A DNA stretch of 64,000 nucleotides from Auriscalpium vulgare (Eukaryota; Basidiomycota; Agaricomycetes; Russulales; Auriscalpiaceae): the NCBI GenBank assembly GCA_019915015.1, contig JAHBBC010000010.1, positions 248,001 through 312,000 on the forward strand. Reading direction: 5' to 3'. Each line of letters begins with the position of its first letter. The stretch's first letter is position 1. A program made the translations under genes and the position numbers. The notes under the pieces are model-generated. The model was given only the letters and a program-made list of their open reading frames with translations, was not told the origin of the DNA and did no database searches. Shown here in pieces: positions 22,062-33,059 of the stretch.

Positions 22062-23168
22062 TCACTCGGGCGTCGACTGAAGGCGGGCACGCTTGCGCGC
22101 GCTCGCCGATTGATTTGGGGGCTGCGGGCTCAACCGCTTGGCGTCCGTGAGTCTGTTCGACCGATCGGCGACCGCAAGGCTGGATAATCTCGTGAGTATA
22201 TGAGAATGGGGAGAGATTGGCGAGGGCACTCACGGCGACGAGGCCTCGGAGGGTCCAGCGCTGCGGCCGGCCAGGTCGGAAGCCCTCCGGCGCACCGAGT
22301 TGCGCAGAGGCTGGTCGGGAGCCGGATGGTCGTCGATGTCGATGGGGATCTCTGGCAGGCCGTCGGCAGGCTCGTCGACATCCGCATCGGAGGCGCTATC
22401 TTGCTGGGAGTCGTGCTCAATGCCGCTGCGGCCCTCCAGGATTGCGACGACGCAAGGGTTCGTCATCTTGAAGTACCCGGGAGCGCCGTCAATGGGCACC
22501 AGCTGAGCCTCGGATGGGGTGAGGACCAGCATGCCGTCGGCAGCGTACTCGCCCCAGTCCGACGGCGTCTTGGCTTGTGTGCCATCATCGGACGGCGTGG
22601 TCGCGCGTGGGGAAGCCATTTGGGTGCTCGGCGCAACGAGCTGCTCGACGGTTTGGGGGCGCTCGGGGGGAATGGGGTGGTTGATGGCAGCGGGTGCGCG
22701 CATGGCGCCGCGCACGGGGGCGTCCGAGCGCTGTCGATCTACGTCCATCGGTGCGTCTGTGCCAGCAGGACGGTGGGTGCCCGGGACGCCGCCTTGACTG
22801 GGTGCGGGCGTGGCAGCTGGGTCACAGGGAGCTGGGCTGTCCGCATTGTGGTTCTCATGGAGCGGAGGTTGGGCAGGCTGGGGGTGAGGTGCGGCGGCTT
22901 GGACGGTTTGCGCAGCACCGCGATGCTTTGGCTGCGAGACAACTCGCATGTGCTAGACAGAGAGGGTGTCAAGATACGCTGCACGTGGTCAAGAAGTGAA
23001 CACGCACCGTGGGGGCACCACCGTTGTTGGGCTTGAAGCTCACCTCCAGCGTGCCGTGCCCTGACACCACAACGTCCACATCTTGCAGAGTGTCCTGGAG
23101 GCCCGGTAAGCGTACAGGTTGGCGTCCGGAGACCGAGACCGACGACTGACCTTTGGCCAAAACGCCAT
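22062..23168 (-). CDS. Disordered protein M2 (four exons)
   Basis: Exons are 23168-23151, 23094-23008, 22952-22234 and 22179-22062. They sum to 942 nt, 313 residues, with consistent phases and GT..AG introns. After six codons the second exon encodes DVDVVVSGHGTLEVSFKP, which could be a distant form of the M1/P1 module. Most of the protein is Pro/Ala/Gln/Asp-rich and disordered. The C-terminus has SARKRARL, a possible nuclear signal. The tiny first exon is supported only by frame and splice sites. Confidence 0.55.
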
Positions 23169-23451
23169 CGAGGGCAGAGGGATAAAGGCAGAGTGTGACG
23201 GTGCGTCACACCTTGCAAAACGCGTGTCGTGAAACGCCTGTTGGTCGTCTATTACTTACCTTGGTTGGCAGTCCGTGGGAAACGCGGCCAACCAGAATCC
23301 CGCTCAACCCCGGGCCACCGCACCTTGACCTACCGCCCTGCAACGCTCTCCATCCTGCGACAGCGCCCACCAGCAGAAGACAGGCGAGAAACACAGAGAG
23401 CGGTCGAACGTGAGTCGGTGGACCTTTTTTTGTTGCTCTTCAGCCTTGTCC

Positions 23452-23932
23452 CCGCTGCCCGCGCCTTTTCAACGCGTCTCGCGCGACGCGCGCCGTCGAG
23501 CTGCGCCTGCGCAGCCTTGTATGACGCTACACCAGGGGGCTCTGGGCTGCGCAGACGCGTCCCGACGACGCGCATGGCGCTGGACGCGTTTTTGTTTGTG
23601 CTCCGCTGTGGTCTGCTTCCCGCTGCCCGCGCCCTTTCGACGCGTCTCGCGCGACGCGCGCCGTCGAGCCGCGCCTGCGCAGCCTTGTATGACGCTACAC
23701 CAGGCGGCTCTGGGCTGCGCAGACGCGTCCCGACGACGCGCATGGCGCTGGACGCGTTTTTGTTTGTGCTCAGCTGTGGTCTTCTTCCCGCTGCCCGCGC
23801 CCTTTGGACGCGTCTCGCGCGACGCGCGCCGTCGAGCCGCGCCTGCGCAGCCTTGTATGACGCTACACCAGGCGGCTATGGGCTGCGCAGACGCGTCCCG
23901 ACGACGTTGTATGGCGCTGGACGCGTCTGGTC
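23452..23932. repeat. 168-bp CpG-rich tandem repeat, three copies
   Basis: Period 168 is exact between the ACGCGTCTC landmarks at 23472, 23640 and 23808. Each unit is packed with CpG-containing palindromes such as ACGCGT and GCGCGC. Open frames across it on both strands are products of the repeat. It lies between M2 and the TET/JBP-like gene. Confidence 0.92.
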
Positions 23933-24600
23933 GCGGCGCAGCGGCGCCCTCCTCTTTCTCAACATGAAACTAGCTTGCCTCTACTGACAAGAGTTGCCAC
24001 AGGACGTAGCTCGACGTGCAAGGCCCGCAGACTTCGCTGCGTTGGGCGCGGCCGTCATCCTGGGGAAAGGCCGTCTGTCAGGTCGATTGAGAGGCTACTA
24101 AGGTGTGCCACTCATCCGTTGTTTGTGTGCCAAAGCTGATTGCTCTCCCAGCGGCCCCAGCTTGCCCAGTCGAGGTGTGCGTCAACAGCCAGAAAGAAAC
24201 CAGGTGAGCACTCGTCCGCTGCCAGCCCGATCACTCTCTGTGCCAGCGGCGCATGCTGACGCAGCTGCATTTCATTCCTGCACGGCAGTCGCGCTGTGCG
24301 CGCGAAGGGCGTCTGCAAGCAAAGGTCAAGGTGAGTTTGCCAGCTGTCTGCTCATTCGTGGGCTGCGCAGATGCGGCGCACACGCTGACATGCCTTGTTC
24401 AGGTTGCGGGAGCCAAGCCGCCAAGGGAAGGCCTACAGCAAGCATCCAGGGTGAGGATCACGCTGCCACCAGGTCTCTCGAGAGGCGTGCGGAGCGTGCG
24501 CGCGACGGGTACGGGCTGCGCTGGCACACGTCCACAAACGCTGACACGTGTCGCCAAAAAGCTGCTCCTCGCAGGCAGGCATAGGGAGACGTGAGACAAA
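23933..24600 (+). other. Region upstream of the TET/JBP-like gene with splice-like blocks
   Basis: Between 24100 and 24600 there are several good donor/acceptor pairs (CAG-GTGAGC, AAG-GTGAGT, ATCCAG-GTGAGG, with acceptors near 24261 and 24402). This suggests spliced 5' untranslated exons or a short upstream gene. I cannot assemble a convincing protein from it. Confidence 0.35.
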
Positions 24601-26364
24601 ATGAGCGGAAGACGCACAGTACGCCGCCGTCCTACTGCGCCTTTACGTTCTGCTGAGCATGCTGCCTCCAGACGCGGGCAAAAAAAGGCTACGACGCCGA
24701 TTACTCGTCCCTCGACTTCGACCTCGCGCGTGCCATCGAGGCGTCAGTTGCGCTCAGCCGCGCGAACGCGCGCTCAAGTTCGCCGGGCGGAGGTGATGCC
24801 GCATGCGAGAGGGAGGAGGCTAGCGGGTCGGGCGTCACGGTGTCAAGTGAGCAGGCGGAAGCCGCCCGGAGCGCGGCGCGTGCTCGCGCCCGCAAGCGGC
24901 GGGAGTATGAAGACACGCAAGACGAGGAGAGGGCGATGCGGGTCGTGGAAGGCGAGGACCCCCAGAAGACCCGCAAGAAACGGCACCGGCGCGGCCGTCG
25001 CGAGGCAGCGAAGCCAAGGACCCAGTCAGGCCTGCCTCTGCCTACTCAGCACATGGCGGACACCCACGCCTCCCATTCAATCACGCACTCGGAGGCCGTC
25101 CCGGCTGACACCATGGCCGACTTCAAGGTTTCCAGCGCAGGGTGGCGGGGAACGACGGCTTTAGACGAGGTCGCGGCGACATACCTTGACAGGCTCGTAC
25201 CGCCGGAGGAGCTGGTGGAGAAGCATGCGTTTCGGGTCCAGCACTGGGATGGAACGTGAGTGACGCCGGCACGTCTTTGATCGGCCATGTCGGGGGCTGA
25301 TTCTTTGCCTCAACGCACTCCCCAGTGGCAGCAAGTCGGTGGCCGACCGCGAGGACCGGATACTGGTACAATTGGCTGGTCGGCCGCCTACGGACAAAAC
25401 CTGGCCCGACCAAGCAAAGAGCATGAGCCAAGTGCTAGATGAAGTCGCCCCGCTTGTTGATTTCGAGCCCGGCCCTCATCAGCGCGGGCGATACCCTTTT
25501 CTGCACGCAGGGTTTACTCATGGCGGAGGGTCAGAAGTGTGTGTTTGCCAGTGCTTGTAGCTGAAAATTGAGCAGTCACTGTTGATCCTCAGGAGCCTCA
25601 TAATACGAAGGCCGGGAGCAGTGACCACCAGCTGGCAAGATCACGCATCCTGGCACACGAAGGCATTCAGCGCGCGGCAGGGTTCCAGAGCAGTGAGTGT
25701 CTCCCTCTGCAGCTCCCACTTGACGACTCTCAACGTGACACACACGCATTGCGGCATGTTATGTGCAACGTCTCTCAACGCACCTCGTCTTTTTGGCCGC
25801 CTGGATGAAGTCGTGGAGGACGTGCGCGCGCGCAGGCCATTCCTCGAGAAGCCCCTTGCGCGGAGCGTGTTCCCCATGGCCACGTTCAACTTTGGACCAC
25901 GGGCGTTGACCGTGCCCCACCGGGACTCAAAGAATGTGCCGTTCGGGTGGTGCGCAATAACTGCGCTCGGAAACTACGACTACAAAAAGGGAGGGCATCT
26001 GATTCTATGGGAGCTGAAGCTGATCGTAGAGTTTCCCCCCGGCTCCACTATACTCATTCCGTCGGCACTTCTCACCCATAGCAACACCCCAATTCAGGAC
26101 GGCGAAACGCGGCAGTCCTTCACACAGTGGTGCTCAGGCGATCTGGTTCGCTGGCAAGCGTACGGCCAGCGCACGGAGAAAGCACTTGAGCGCGAAGACC
26201 CGGAGCTCAAAAAACACCTAGACGAAGAGATCGATCTCCGGTGGAAGCGGTCGGTGGAGTTATTTTCAAAGAGGAGGGAGCTCCAGGACGACGTGAGGAC
26301 GATGCGCGAGCGTTTGAGGGTGATGCACGGGCAGGGCGTTTCAAACCCTGCCATGGTTGATTGA
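24601..26364 (+). CDS. TET/JBP-like 2-oxoglutarate/Fe(II) dioxygenase
   Basis: Exons are 24601-24618, 24672-25255, 25326-25536, 25593-25692 and 25769-26364; these sum to 1509 nt, 502 residues. The catalytic core is in the last exon: ATFNFGP, then HRDSKNVPFG with the H-x-D iron ligands, WCAITALG, GGHLILWEL, a FPPGSTILIPSA strand, the distal His in LTHSNTPI, and the Arg in ETRQSFTQW. This layout matches mushroom TET/JBP-family enzymes, which act on 5-methylcytosine or thymine in DNA and are often linked to transposons. The N-terminus has FDLARAIEASVALS, resembling a ubiquitin-interacting motif, then a Lys/Arg-rich region. One oddity: the expected acceptor of the last intron reads GCAA rather than GCAG at 25765-25768, so splicing there may be impaired. 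Substrate is inferred from family. Confidence 0.82.
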
Positions 26365-26728
26365 CTTAGCTGCCATGGTACCATAATTTATGTGCATACT
26401 GTAGATATTATGTTCTATGGTCCTCTGGACAAGTGCTACCCAATACTGTCAATACTGGCTTGGTTTGTGCCAGAGGGATGTGTTTTGTAGTACAGGTGAC
26501 ATGGATGTCACATGTGACCAGCACAGTGACAATTCACTTGGGAAATCAGTACCAAATTGCAACACATATTGCTGGTCAGTGGGCAACCCAATCGACTTTA
26601 TTTTTGGTGTGTGTGGTGCCCCCACTGAGGTGTACCTGCATGCCAAGTTTCACGCTGAAATTCCAACATTTTCATTTTGGGGTGGGGTTAGACATCTGTA
26701 AGGCATTAATTAGTATAGAGTAGGTTTC
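26365..26728. other. AT-rich segment of unknown origin
   Basis: Composition is clearly poorer in GC than the genes on either side. It contains dyad-like runs (GTGACATGGATGTCAC near 26498). It separates the TET/JBP-like gene from a gypsy pol that starts abruptly mid-RT at about 26729, so it may be an insertion or a 5'-truncation junction. Confidence 0.4.
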
Positions 26729-29700
26729 CAGATGTCACGACTTTCCAGACGCCGTACGGCGCAAAACGGCTGGTGACCCTGCCTATGGGGTGGACGAATT
26801 CCGTCCCGATCTTCCACGACGACGTGACCTTTATTCTCCAACCGGAAATCCCACATATTACGGTGCCTTTTATAGACGACGTCCCCCTGAAGGGGCCGGA
26901 CTCGGACTACAGGACGGAAGGCGGAGGATACGAAACGATCCCCGGCAACAACGGCATAAGGCGGTTCGTATGGGAACACTTTAACAACGTTAACAGGGTA
27001 GTCCAACGAATGCGCTACTGTCATGGCACGTTCTCAGGATGGAAATCACAGCTGTGCGTACCAGAATTCTACGTGGTAGGGCATCGCTGCACACCGCAAG
27101 GAAGGATGGCAGACGAAGAAAAGGTCGCAAAGATTCGCAATTGGGGGCCGTGCACGGACCTCTCAGACGTACGGGCTTTCTTGGGGACAGTTGGAGTCCT
27201 GCGCATCTTTATCCGAAACTTTGCGCACCAAGCCCATGCCTTGACACACCTGACGAGGAAGGACGTCCCGTTCGAATGGGGACCCGAACAGTCGCGAGCT
27301 ATGGAGGACCTCAAGGAGGCAGTCCTCGCATCACCAGCGCTCCTACCGATTGATTACACGTCGGAGGCCCCCGTGATCCTAGCGGTAGACACCTCGTACA
27401 TCGCGGTGGGTTTCCTATTGAGTCAGGCGGACCCCAACGTTCCCCAAGACAGGAAGAGACACCGATATTCTCGATTTGGTAGCATCGCGCTAAACGATCG
27501 CGAAGCGCGGTTCTCGCAGCCCAAGCTGGAGCTCTATGGTCTTTTTCGAGCCCTGCGGGCCCTTAAAGTCTACCTGATAGGGGTGAGGAACCTGACCATT
27601 GAGGTCGACGCCAGGTATATCAAAGGCATGCTGGAAAATCCTGACCTCGAGCCATCGGCCAGTATGAACAGGTGGATTACTTGCTGGGAGTGGGCCGATG
27701 CGTAGCACGGCGGTACGATTCTGCCCTTGTTATGGGAGTTCTTATTTTATCAGATATGCATAATAAATGTACACCAAATGATACAGACTACTTTGACTTG
27801 ACTGATACATTCAGAGCCCCTGCAGTGCTACATGGCATAGGGCAACAGTGGGTGGACAGTCCAGGGCAGTTGGAAATAAAATCCTGGTTCCTGGGCAATA
27901 CAGCAATAAGTACTGTGGGGGGCTGCCAGAGGCTGTGTGGAGTGACATTGCCTCTCCACGGAAGCGAACATGATTAGTCAAGATAATGACATCATTCCGG
28001 GTTTTTAAATGCATTTTAAAATCCGGAATGATGTCATCATCTTTACACTTCTGCTCATACTACCTGGTTGTTCAATTCCTGTTCTGCAATATCTGTAGGT
28101 ATGACATGGTCTGAAAAGTGCTATATATGCAAGAGGCTGCTGAGAGACACTGCGTCTCTGCAGAAGTGAACATGATTAGTCATGAGGATGACATCATTCC
28201 GGGTTTTAAATGCATTTTTAAAACCCGGAATGATGTCATCATCCTTACACTTCTGCTCATGCTACCCACTGGGCTGTTTGATTACTCTGCATTATCTGTT
28301 GGCACTACATGGTCCAAGAAATGCTGTATGTGTAACAATTCATGTGAATCACCCAGAGCAAAAGTGACGGAGGGAAAACACAAGTGGACAGGGCGTGGGA
28401 GTGAATTACCAAAAAAGGCGACGGAGATAGTCGTTGCATGGGTCAAAAAAATGCTGTATGTAGATTACATAAGAAACGATTCATAGGAATCGTAATAGGC
28501 ATCCTGATGTTCCATTTTGAGCTAGTGCACGTGCCGGGACTCTTCCACGGGCCCGACGGCCTATCCAGGAGGCGCAGGCAACCAGGAGACGCTCCGGAAC
28601 AGGAAGACGACTTCGACGACTGGGTTGATGCGGTGTATGGTTTCGCACATATTGTAAACATGGTAGTCCCGAAGACAGCGCAAGAGAGAGCCTCGCGACG
28701 GCAAGCTGGATGGACGGGGCCAGGAAGCATAGCAGACGAACATGGGGCTGGTTCAAGCCAGGACGCGATACGTCGCGAGGAGGCCCGGCGCTCCCACGAT
28801 GAACCGGCCGACGTCTGGGCAACTACGGTCCAAATGCAACCCGCACCAGCACAGGACGCGACGTATCGCGATGTTCCCAGATCAGACAAGGCTCATGAAG
28901 CTGATAAGCGGCTGGAACTAGTCAGGGACTGGTTAGGGACCCTGGCGCGGCCAGCGGACTTGACCGACGAACAGTTCGCTTGTTTCGCTAGATACGCACT
29001 CCAGTTCTTCAGGGATGGGGACCGCCTTTTCAAAAGGCACCACCAAGGCAGGCACCAACTCGTGCTGGGAGGAGACCGACGTATCGCGGTCCTCAAAGCA
29101 GCTCATGACGATGTCGGACACAAAGGCGTCTACGCGACGCGGATGATGCTGTTGGAGCGTTTCTGGTGGCCATACGTGGACGCAGACGTGGCCTGGTGGG
29201 TGAGAACGTGCCATATTTGTGAAACCCGACTAGTTCGCCACAGCCTGATACCGCCAACGGTGGCAACGCCGGCGAACCTTTTCGCAAAGATGTATGCAGA
29301 CACCATGCATATGCCAGCAAGCGGGGGATTCAAATACATCGTGCAAGGACGCTGCTCCGTAACCCACTATCCAGAGTGGAGAATGCTAAGGGCGGAGACG
29401 GCGGACGCCATCGCGAAATGGATTTTCGAAGACGTCTTGTGCCGGTGGGGCGCCCTGCGAGAAGTGGTCACGGACAACGGCGCACCGTTCGTGTCGGCCT
29501 TGGAATCCCTGTCGCAAAAGTATGGAGTCCGGCACATTCGAATATCGGGATATAATTCGCGAGCAAACAGAATAGTCGAGCGGTCTCACTTCGACGTACG
29601 TCAAGCGCTCTACAAGGCAGCCGATGGAAATGCTGCAAAATGGTCCTCGGTCGCGTACTCGGTATTCTGGTCGGACAGGATAACGATCAGGCGGAGGATG

Positions 29701-30312
29701 GGCTGCTCGCCATACCTCGCGGTAACAGGAACGCAGCCGCTAATGCCGCTGGATATCATCGAGGCTTCATACTTGATGCCTCCGCCCGAGTCTCTACTGT
29801 CTTCCACAGACCTCATAGCGCGCAGGGCAATTGCCCTACAAAAGAGAAAAGCCCAGTTAAGGACCATCCACGACAAAGTCTTTGAAGCACGACGTATCGC
29901 GGCGGTAAAATTCGAACGTGACCACGAAGCGACGATTCGCGACTACAATTTCAAGAGAGGCGACTTGGTCCTCCTACGGTTCACGCGGTACGAGAAGTCA
30001 TTAGATCGCAAAATGCTTCCGCGCTACGATGGACCGTTCGTGGTAATTGGCCGACGGAAAGGAGGACCTTACGTGCTTGCGGACCTCCACGGTGCGCTCT
30101 TCGACCAACCGGTCGCGGAGTTTCGCGTCCTGCCTTACTTCGCACGAACGAACATTGCGCTGCCAGAGTTGCCCGAATTTCTGGACGTCCCACAGTCCAG
30201 GGTGGACGAGCTACTTCATGGAGATAGGCAGGATCACGATGTCATTCATGAAGAGGAAGCAGATGACCCCACCCTGGAAGACGATGACAAGGACGACGAG
30301 ATCACCGTCTAA
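26729..30312 (+). pseudogene. Gy-II gypsy pol, 5' truncated and interrupted by element B
   Basis: Homology to Gy-I pol starts abruptly within RT (TTFQTPYGAKRLVTLPMGW) and continues through the YIDD-equivalent FIDDVPLKG, RNase H, and an integrase with H-H-C-C finger (HDDVGHKG..CHICE) and D-D-E residues (YADTMHM, TDNGAPF, NRIVERSHF). Element B (27680-28495) sits between RNase H and integrase. Removing it restores an uninterrupted frame, RWIIGILMFHFELVHVPG, matching Gy-I. The frame then runs to a stop at 30312. The 5' half of the element, with gag and protease, is absent. It has no chromodomain. Confidence 0.88.
27680..28495 (+). mobile_element. Element B, hairpin-ended short element (816 bp)
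   Basis: It starts CTTGCTGGGAGTGGGCC, has a 5' hairpin GCCGATGCGTAGCACGGC, and ends ACGATTC-ATAG-GAATCGT-AA. It holds two copies of a long palindrome (27984-28040 and 28187-28241) built from GACATCATTCCGG and CCGGAATGATGTC arms, apparently through an internal duplication of about 200 bp. Excision restores Gy-II pol exactly, leaving at most one duplicated A. Confidence 0.88.
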
Positions 30313-30334
30313 AAAGTACCGCCCAGCACTACGG

Positions 30335-30371
30335 CGACTGAGGACAGTCGATATTTCAGTTGGGGGGAGGA
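30335..30371 (+). promoter_or_regulatory. Gy-II hairpin plus polypurine tract
   Basis: Stem CGACTG with CAGTCG around AGGA, then CAGTTGGGGGGAGGA, 22 bp after the pol stop. The LTR-like sequence that follows begins TTAGGCGG. Its right end was not found, so the LTR seems truncated or diverged. Confidence 0.75.
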
Positions 30372-30433
30372 TTAGGCGGTGGTATTTAGGACTGAACAGC
30401 TGGAAGTACGGATGGAGACAAGTCAGCACGATA

Positions 30434-31007
30434 CTTGCTGGGAGTGGGCCGACGGGTAGCGCGGCAGTACGATTCCGCTCTGAGGGGGTTTCTGGTTACA
30501 TAATCAAATATATACATAAATAATAGTCTTGAGACAGTATGTACTAGACACCAAAACGCGACTGGGAGTGGCCCTGGTACCAAATTTAAGTCATGGTGGG
30601 CAATACTGTACACTGGAGGGCATTAAAATTTACATAAGTTGGGTGTGCAGCTGCACCTGAGGTGGTTGTTGTGAAATCAAGAGTGATGACATCATTTCGG
30701 GCTCTAATTGTAATTTAAAACCCCCGAGTGACATCATCGTATTTCTGCCTGTGTTGTCTGGTGCGTCTCAGTTGTCGCAACATCACTGTTCTGCAACTTC
30801 TGTATATGTTGCATGGCCTAGTAATCAGTGTATTTAGGCAATCATTTGTGTATATTGTGTGGAGCAAATTTAATGAGGAGGGGTAAAGTCGTGAGTTGAC
30901 ATAGCGTGGGAGCAAATTTCCATAAAGGGCGACACAGATGATCGTTGCATGGGGTCGAAAAAACGCTGTATATGGATGACATAAGCAACGATTCGTAGGA
31001 ATCGTAA
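30434..31007 (+). mobile_element. Element C, hairpin-ended short element (574 bp)
   Basis: It starts CTTGCTGGGAGTGGGCC, with 5' hairpin GCCGACGGGTAGCGCGGC (one mismatch), and ends ACGATTC-GTAG-GAATCGT-AA. A diverged internal palindrome lies at 30688-30740. It is inserted about 60 bp downstream of the Gy-II polypurine tract, in the presumed LTR. Confidence 0.82.
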
Positions 31008-31358
31008 AGTCGAGGTCGCGAGCGCTAGCGAAGCTCGGACTGGGCAAGCACCGACTAAGGCTTCAAGGGTCTGGAACAAGGCTGAGGTCGCGCCGGAAAT
31101 GCGATAGGACACGCTCACACTGTGACACAAGCAATTGACTCTATTCACAACATAGAAGGATAGCAAATTCTATGTACACAGCAAAGAGGTAGCGACGGAT
31201 AGCGAACAACTATGAACAGATCGATAACGAGCGGAAAACACGACAGCGAGACGCCGAAACCCCCACCTAGGACACGAGGAACGCCCCCCGCATCGAAGCA
31301 CCAAGGCCCTCTGCTGTTGAAGCAGGGGCGACTCCTTTTGAAGAAGGCTCGCAAGCGG
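31008..31358. other. Gy-II LTR remnant and 3' flank of zinc-cluster gene
   Basis: No coding region is supported. The first part should be the continuation of the Gy-II LTR after element C; the last part is downstream of the minus-strand zinc-cluster gene. I could not place the border. Confidence 0.35.
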
Positions 31359-33059
31359 CTAAGCGGCGGGCGCGGGGTCAGCGGGACCATCAGCCGCGGC
31401 GGAGGGCGGCGTGCCGACATCCTCGAAGGAGGGAGCGGCGGCGGTAGGCATGGTAGGGCCGGGGGCAGGGTCCGACGCGGGAGGAGCGGCAGCGGCGAGC
31501 GGCGAGAAGGGCGCAGCGGGAGCAACCGGAGGCACGGGGGAAGGAAGGCGAGAGGCGCGACCGACGAGAGGCACGACGGCGGCGCTAAGCAGCGGGAGGG
31601 AAGAGGCGATGAGAGCCGACGAGGGTGGCGCGAGGAGGAGGCGCGAGGCAGGCCTGGCCGGCGCGGGAGAAGCGGCGCGCGACGCGGGGGGAGCAGGGAG
31701 AGGGATGCGGCGCGGCGGATCAAAGGGGCCAACCTGCGGCGAGATGAGGCCCCCGGCAGGCGCAGGGAACGCGGGGTCACCGAGCTGCTGCAGGGTCTGC
31801 CAGACCCAGTTCCGCTCAGCGACGATGCCGCAGGCCCGGGCGTCGAGCGTCGCGTAGTTGACGCTGATGGTGTTGAGCTCCTCCGTGAGCGCGTTGTAGG
31901 TCCGGAAAAGCTGCGGCGGGGAGTCGTAGCGGAGGATGGGGACGGCGCCGGCAGGCTTGGGGTGGTCGGCCCAGTCGAAGGCGGAGGACCGGGGACGGAC
32001 ATGGATGCCGGCAGGGTCGACATCCTGCGAGACTCCGTTGCTGCCCACCACGTACGCGTGCGTCCCGCGGATACCGTCGTCGCACTTGTGGTGGCCCACG
32101 AAGCAGCGATGGCACTGGCGGCCGCTGACGTCCGTGAAGAAGCACGTGGGGTGGGAGTCCATCGTGGCGCAGCGGTAGCAGGGGGCGGAAGCCTGAGGGT
32201 CGGAGTGTGAGCGGCGCAACACGACGGACAAGAAAATGGCGACGTACCTGAAGGCGGCGGCCCGGGAAGGTGTCAGCGACGGGGATCTTGGCGCCCTTGA
32301 CGGAGGTGGAAGGGTCGGCGGCGGGCGCGGGGGAGCCGGCCTTGGAAGAGGGGGCAGTGACAGCGGGCGGAGGCACGAGGTAGCCGGAGGGGACGTTGGC
32401 GGGGCGCTTAGAGCTGCGGACGGCTTTGCCCTTGCCCTTCGACTTGGCGGCGGCGGGGACTGATTGGGGGGCGGGGAGTTTGGTGGCGCCGCGGGTGCGC
32501 TGCGCGACGGGCTCCTGCGGGTCCCCCGCCTCATCTAGCTCGTCGACCTCGGCCTCGGCGTCAGCCTCGGAGGGGGCGGACTCGCGGTTGCGCTTGGTGG
32601 GCGGCGGGGAAGCGCGGGCGGCGGCGCGGTGAGGCGTGGAGGAGACCGGGGGGCGGACAGAAGGCGCGGGGAGGGCACTGTCGGCGCGGGCCCGCTTGCC
32701 AGCCTGACGGGAGAGGGGAGCGGCGACGGGAGTGGAGTGGGGGATGGCGGGTGAGGACGGCGTGGGGGAGAGGCCGGAGGACGGCCAGGCGTCGACAACG
32801 GCGGACACGGCCCCGATCCTGTCCAGCACCTCGGACGGCGGGGGGTCCTCCCCCAACACCTCAGCATAGGCGGACTGGACACAAGGGAGGGTCAGCAGAG
32901 CGTCGGGAGCGAGAGGCCGTGGGCACTCACCGTGGCCGACTCCCAGTTCGCGGCGAACTCGCCGTAGTGGGCGGAGTCGACTGTGGGGAGGGAGGCGACG
33001 AGCGCTTCTACGGCGGACAGCCGTTTCCTGAGGTTGATCGGGCGGGAGAACGCAGACAT
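31359..33059 (-). CDS. Zn-cluster-like protein (three exons)
   Basis: Exons are 33059-32931, 32874-32248 and 32192-31359, all phase 0, giving 529 residues. Introns are 56 and 55 bp with GTGAGT and GTACGT donors. The N-terminus is a short helical region. The second exon encodes a long disordered stretch with basic patches (SKGKGKAVRSSKRP) and an acidic EADAEAEVDELDEAGD run. The third exon opens with six cysteines spaced C-x2-C-x8-C-x9-C-x2-C-x6-C, close to the fungal Zn2Cys6 fold but with a longer first loop. An Ala/Pro-rich tail follows. DNA binding is plausible but unproven. It lies downstream of G2 on the same strand. Confidence 0.72.

Noticed and set aside
23229..23987. Long open frames across the 168-bp repeat, on both strands
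   Set aside because: They exist only because the repeat period is a multiple of three and the sequence is GC-rich; the encoded peptides are just the repeated unit.
24105..24600. A separate small spliced gene upstream of the TET/JBP-like gene
   Set aside because: Good splice signals exist, but no assembled protein looked credible; recorded only as a possible leader region.
31212..32210. Plus-strand open frame of 332 codons opposite the zinc-cluster gene
   Set aside because: Very Arg/Gly-rich shadow of a GC-rich minus-strand exon that has a convincing cysteine motif and splice sites.
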